DNA from: DASVWZ01 sp036392935
Lineage (GTDB): Bacteria > Acidobacteriota > Terriglobia > Terriglobales > Acidobacteriaceae
NCBI GenBank assembly: GCA_036392935.1
Contig: DASVWZ010000014.1
Location: forward strand, 1-64,000
Length of the DNA: 64,000 nucleotides
Reading direction: 5' to 3'
Part shown: in pieces, positions 60,334-64,000 of the stretch
Layout: each line of letters opens with the position of its first letter
How positions within the stretch are numbered: the first letter of the stretch is position 1
Program-made: the position numbers and the translations under genes
Notes under the pieces: model-generated
What the model was told of the DNA's origin: nothing
The model's database searches: none
The model's input: only the letters and a program-made list of their open reading frames with translations

Positions 60334-62235
60334 TTGGACCTGCATCTGACCGACGCGAAGCCGACTGCCGAAGAACGGGCGGCGGTGGATTCGGAACTGG
60401 GCGCAACCGGACTGGATTCGCAGCGTGGTCAGAGGCAATCCGGAAACCCCCTGGCTATTTCCGAAAACGAAAACCGCGGCTCCCGGAATCGTCTTCTGCC
60501 GGTGTTACATGCAGTACAAAACCGCGTTGGCTGGATTAGCCCCGGCGCTGTCAACTACGTCGCCCTCCAACTGGACGTTCCTCCTGCCGATGTCCACGGA
60601 GTGGCATCCTTTTACGGGATGTTTTCTCTTCGCCCGCGCCCTCCGATAGTTGCTCACGTCTGCGATGACATCTCGTGCCTCACTCGCGGTGCGGACAGAC
60701 TTTGCACGGAACTGGAGCGGAAGCTTGGGCCGGCTGGTTCGCCTTGTATTGAAGGGCGCGCCACCTGGCTGCGCAGTCAGTGTCTCGGCCTCTGCGAACG
60801 TGCTCCCGCGGCGCTGATCGACTCGGCCGGCGAGAAATGCCATCAACGAGTTCTCGCGCCGGCATCGGCGGACGCGGTTCGGTCGTTGGTGAACGACGCC
60901 ATCTCTGGGCATTTATCCGGAGAGCCGGATACCTTGAATGTCACCGCCAGCGTTCCCCAGACAGTCATACGGAACAACGAAGCCACCGGGTTACGACTAC
61001 TGCACCGCATCGAGTGCCGCAGAACCGCGAGCCTTGATGACTACCTCCACAGTGATGGCTACGAAGGCCTCCGTAAGGCCCTGAAATGTGGCGCTGAAAG
61101 CACGCTGCGCGAACTTTCAGCTTCCAGGTTACTGGGCCGCGGCGGTGCCGCTTTTCCCACGGCCAAGAAATGGGAGGCACTCTACTCACAGCGCCAGTTG
61201 CTGCAAGCGGACCCGGCGCGAGCCCATTACGTCATATGTAACGCCGACGAATCGGAGCCCGGCACATTCAAAGATCGCATTCTGATGGAGGGCGATCCTT
61301 TCGCAGTTCTCGAGGGCATGACTGTCGCTGCTTTCGTCACCGGGGCCCGGCAGGGATACGTCTACCTGCGCGGGGAATATCCGCTGGCAGCCGAGCGGTT
61401 GCAACTCGCCATTGATGCCGCCAATGAAAACGGGTATCTCGGAGTCAACATCCTCGGCAGCGGTCTCGATTTCAGTATTGAAATTCGCCGTGGCGCCGGC
61501 GCGTATGTCTGTGGCGAAGAGACAGCATTGTTCAACTCAATTGAGGGCTATCGCGGCGAACCACGCAATAAGCCCCCGTTTCCCACCCAGTCCGGACTGT
61601 TCCGCCAACCCACTGTAGTTAATAATGTGGAAACTCTGGTGAACGTGCCGTATATCATCCGCGAAGGAGGCGCAGCCTACGCAAAATTGGGTACGCAAAC
61701 TTCCGCCGGGACGCGACTTTTTTGTTTGTCCGGCCATGTGGCCCGCCCCGGTGTTTATGAGATCGCAATGGGCACAACCCTGCGCCAACTCATCGATCTC
61801 GCCGGTGGAGTAAACCACGGCCGCAAATTGCAAGCTGTTCTTCTCGGCGGCGCGGCTGGCGCCTTTGTTTCTCCTGCAGAACTGGATACGCCACTGACTT
61901 TTGAAAGCACCCGCGCCATCGGAGCCACGCTGGGTTCCGGCGTAGTGATGTTATTCGACGATACCGTGGACCTTCGCAGCATCCTGTTGCGCATAGCCAG
62001 CTTCTTCCGGCATGAGACTTGCGGTCAATGCGTTCCTTGCCGCGTTGGTGTGGTGCGTCAGGAAGAAGTGCTCCAGCGGCTGGTGAATGGCAACCCGTTT
62101 GGTTCAACGGCAAAAGAAATCGTCTTGTTGCGCGAAATGGCACAGGCCATGCGCGATGCATCGATCTGCGGCCTGGGCCAAACCGCTGCCAGCGCCCTCG
62201 AATCCGCGCTGCACCGGTGGGATCTCTTTTCATGA
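60334..62235 (+). CDS. fdhB: Formate dehydrogenase beta subunit: NuoE-NuoF fusion
   Basis: The 633-residue protein fuses a NuoE-like domain (about 50-205) to a NuoF-like domain (about 220-633). NuoE [2Fe-2S] ligands are Cys110, 115, 150, 154. NuoF has the NADH-binding GRGGAAFPTAKKW, FMN-binding VICNADESEPGTFKDR and GAGAYVCGEETALFNSIEG, and the [4Fe-4S] ligands Cys563, 566, 569 and 612. It passes electrons between the FeS chain of FDH and NAD+. The start is TTG at 60334, nine bases after the stop of the catalytic gene. It overlaps the next gene by four bases (ATGA). Confidence 0.92.
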   Translation: MDLHLTDAKPTAEERAAVDSELGATGLDSQRGQRQSGNPLAISENENRGSRNRLLPVLHAVQNRVGWISPGAVNYVALQLDVPPADVHGVASFYGMFSLRPRPPIVAHVCDDISCLTRGADRLCTELERKLGPAGSPCIEGRATWLRSQCLGLCERAPAALIDSAGEKCHQRVLAPASADAVRSLVNDAISGHLSGEPDTLNVTASVPQTVIRNNEATGLRLLHRIECRRTASLDDYLHSDGYEGLRKALKCGAESTLRELSASRLLGRGGAAFPTAKKWEALYSQRQLLQADPARAHYVICNADESEPGTFKDRILMEGDPFAVLEGMTVAAFVTGARQGYVYLRGEYPLAAERLQLAIDAANENGYLGVNILGSGLDFSIEIRRGAGAYVCGEETALFNSIEGYRGEPRNKPPFPTQSGLFRQPTVVNNVETLVNVPYIIREGGAAYAKLGTQTSAGTRLFCLSGHVARPGVYEIAMGTTLRQLIDLAGGVNHGRKLQAVLLGGAAGAFVSPAELDTPLTFESTRAIGATLGSGVVMLFDDTVDLRSILLRIASFFRHETCGQCVPCRVGVVRQEEVLQRLVNGNPFGSTAKEIVLLREMAQAMRDASICGLGQTAASALESALHRWDLFS

Positions 62236-63176
62236 GCGAACGGCCCACAGAAATTCATGGTGAGTTAAACGCGCCCCAGCCAACGGTTCCGTTGCCGCGA
62301 GGTCCGGTGCCGCGAGTGCCAGATCCGCCCGCGCCGCGCTTGGTCGAAATCCAGATCGATGGCAAGACCGTTTCGGTCGCCGCAGGTTCCACCATTCTCG
62401 ATGCGACCAAAGCACTCGGCATTGATACTCCCACGCTTTGTTTCCTCAAGACGCTCACCCCGGTCAATGTCTGTCGCGTATGCGTAGTGGAACTCGAGGG
62501 TTCCCGGACACTGGTCCCTGCCTGTTCACGCGAAGTGGAACCCAACATGTCCATCAAAACCGATTCTGAGCGTGTGCGCCTGAGCCGCCGGCTGGTTCTG
62601 GAGTTTCTGGGTTCGTCCGTGGACCTTTCTACCGCGCCCTCAGTTGAGGACTACAACCGTCGTTTTGACGCCTGTCCAGAACGTTTTGGCACTGCAGCCG
62701 CGAATGTCGCTCAGCCGGTAAAGATTGACAACGATCTATACGTGCGCGACTACTCCAAATGCATTCTCTGCTACAAGTGTGTCGAAGCCTGCGGTGTGGA
62801 CGCCCAGAATACCTTCGCCATTGCCGTGGCCGGGCGTGGTTTCTCGGCCCACATCGCCGCTGAGTTTGACGTCCCGTTGCCCGAGTCGGCGTGTGTCTAT
62901 TGCGGCAATTGCATCGGAGTCTGTCCCACCGGCGCGCTGATGTTTAAAACCGAATATGACATGCGCCAGGCCGGTACCTGGGACGAGAACCGCCAGACCG
63001 AGACCGACACCATCTGTCCTTACTGCGGTGTGGGCTGCGATCTCACTGTGCGCCAGCAGGATGGGCAAATCGTTCGCGTGACTTCACCGCTCGATCACAG
63101 CGTAACCAATGGCAATCTGTGCATAAAAGGACGTTTCGGCTGGCAGTTTGTGCAGATTCAGGCTGCCGCCAAATAG
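62232..63176 (+). CDS. Formate dehydrogenase FeS subunit carrying the FdhA N-terminal Fe4S4 domain
   Basis: The 314-residue protein has, in order: a [2Fe-2S] ferredoxin-like domain (Cys70, 81, 84, 98); a region normally holding a His-Cys [4Fe-4S] cluster, whose ligands are absent; two [4Fe-4S] ferredoxin motifs (Cys177, 180, 183, 187 and 221, 224, 227, 231); and a molybdopterin oxidoreductase Fe4S4 domain (Cys262, 265, 269, 297). The last, with CPYCGVGCDL and GNLCIKGRFGWQFV, is normally fused to the catalytic domain now encoded at 58432. The start overlaps the beta-subunit stop (ATGA). Together the three genes encode one split FDH. Confidence 0.9.
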   Translation: MSERPTEIHGELNAPQPTVPLPRGPVPRVPDPPAPRLVEIQIDGKTVSVAAGSTILDATKALGIDTPTLCFLKTLTPVNVCRVCVVELEGSRTLVPACSREVEPNMSIKTDSERVRLSRRLVLEFLGSSVDLSTAPSVEDYNRRFDACPERFGTAAANVAQPVKIDNDLYVRDYSKCILCYKCVEACGVDAQNTFAIAVAGRGFSAHIAAEFDVPLPESACVYCGNCIGVCPTGALMFKTEYDMRQAGTWDENRQTETDTICPYCGVGCDLTVRQQDGQIVRVTSPLDHSVTNGNLCIKGRFGWQFVQIQAAAK

Positions 63177-63428
63177 CCGCAGTAATGACGAGCAGGGCCG
63201 TCTTCCTTAATCAGTATTTCGGCCTTTTAACGACGCACAGGAATGGCCTTCCGCAGAGCGCTGCCATGCGGAGTAGCCGTCATAAACCATGAGTGTTTTC
63301 AGACGATACGACATCGTCGATGAAGTCGATTTGCTTTCGGCGGCCAGAAGAATGAGCCGCGAAACTGCCAATGATCAACTTGGTCACGATTCCCCCGCTT
63401 GCGTCCCGCCAGCATTGCTCAGGCGAGT

Positions 63429-63437
63429 TGATATACT
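63429..63437 (+). promoter_or_regulatory. Extended -10 promoter of tRNA-Leu
   Basis: TGATATACT is an extended -10 (TGnTATAnT type), 22 bp before the tRNA. No good -35 is visible at the right spacing. Confidence 0.5.
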
Positions 63438-63459
63438 CTTTTCAACTACTTAATTCCTC

Positions 63460-63544
63460 GCCGGGATGGCGGAATTGGCAGACGCGCTGGACTTAGGATC
63501 CAGTGCCGCAAGGCGTGCAGGTTCGAGTCCTGTTCCCGGCACCA
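63460..63544 (+). tRNA. tRNA-Leu (anticodon TAG)
   Basis: An 85-nt cloverleaf with acceptor stem GCCGGGA/TCCCGGC, anticodon stem CTGGA/TCCAG and anticodon TAG. It has a long variable arm (TGCCGCAAGGCGT) typical of class II tRNAs, TTCGAGTCC in the T arm, and an encoded CCA. It decodes CUN leucine codons. Confidence 0.97.
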
Positions 63545-64000
63545 CACATCTAACTCCAGCCGTGTGAATCACTTCAAATTGCCCTCGTTTTTATGGTCGC
63601 CGCTTCCGCTTGGGGTGCAGAAGGCAAATCATGGCTGAAATCATGGCTATTCTCGGCGGTCGCCATCTCCCGCCGCTCTCTCACGTTGGGAATAGAAATT
63701 TAGCTCGCTTCAACGCTCCGAATTGTCTCTGAAAGAATCAACCGGGAACATCACAAATTGACTTCATATACTAAGGCTTTTTTTGATTGCGACAAGACTA
63801 CTTTACGGCGCCGAAGTTGTTCTTTTTAAATAGCTTTCATTTTTTCCACATCGCCGTGCCAAATAGTTGAGCAATCAATAAATATTCCACTTTGATCCTT
63901 AAGGCGGAAGGCTAGATGTTGGCTGCAAAACTTTGAGAGTCCATGCTTCCTCACTTCGTGATTTCCACAGGCTGTGTAATTGTTGGAAACGTGGAATAAA
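63545..64000. other. 456-bp stretch after tRNA-Leu, no gene seen
   Basis: The composition becomes more AT-rich (TAAATAGCTTTC, AATCAATAAATATTCC). All frames contain stops within a short distance, and I see no integrase or other gene. A GCGGTCGCC word and duplicated AATCATGGCT occur early on. Integration of mobile DNA at tRNA-Leu genes is common, but nothing here proves it. Confidence 0.5.

Overview
The window reads as a piece of an acidobacterial chromosome, probably from the Terriglobales. Three things suggest this: an acidobacterial VWFA-type secreted protein (54953-55885), a DUF6677-like membrane protein beside an M24 peptidase, and many GTG/TTG starts in tightly overlapping operons. No phage and no intact IS element is visible. 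The assignment is inferred from gene content, not from a marker gene.

Region 1 (1-7000): the 3' end of a cell-wall amidase, a lipoprotein, the radical SAM protein AmrS, two paralogous GAF-domain proteins (one a PilZ-GAF-membrane-Sel1 fusion), and a WecA-type initiating glycosyl-1-phosphate transferase with an extra C-terminal domain. Region 2 (7070-33402): a large Wzx/Wzy-type exopolysaccharide or capsule locus. A long minus-strand operon (25492 to 8011) encodes SpsF, a polysaccharide deacetylase, a CelD-type acyltransferase, several GT4 glycosyltransferases, a flippase, a polymerase, a carbamoyltransferase, a beta-propeller-like protein and a D-glucuronyl C5-epimerase-like protein. The plus strand carries Wza (7070), a Wzz/BY-kinase (25681), a TPR protein, a second O-antigen ligase-like protein and a UDP-sugar 6-dehydrogenase. 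The dehydrogenase and epimerase together predict a uronic-acid polymer, possibly one containing iduronate. Region 3 (33447-39692): a short orphan Flp pilin gene, a NarL-type two-component pair, a divergent HisKA histidine kinase and a secreted propeller protein. A 660-bp gene-free interval with two kinds of repeat follows.

Region 4 (40356-44937): rlmN, an M16 peptidase and an M24 peptidase operon. Region 5 (44948-50188): an ECF42-like sigma factor divergent from YciI/DGPF genes, with a candidate cognate promoter, a RibD/DHFR-like gene, a mazEF toxin-antitoxin pair on the opposite strand with a palindromic operator candidate, and a PhnB-like VOC gene. Region 6 (50189-58091): an aromatic-amino-acid-type PLP decarboxylase, a large VPS10/BNR-type propeller protein, a VWA protein, a secreted protein of unknown function and a DUF5996 protein.

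Region 7 (58432-63176) is the most notable. It is a three-gene NAD-linked formate dehydrogenase operon whose catalytic gene contains an in-frame TGA at the selenocysteine position, followed by a SECIS-like hairpin. The Fe4S4 domain that normally forms the N-terminus of the same catalytic polypeptide is encoded instead at the end of the third gene, so the alpha subunit is split and its parts are in reversed order. A tRNA-Leu(UAG) gene and a gene-poor, AT-richer stretch close the window.
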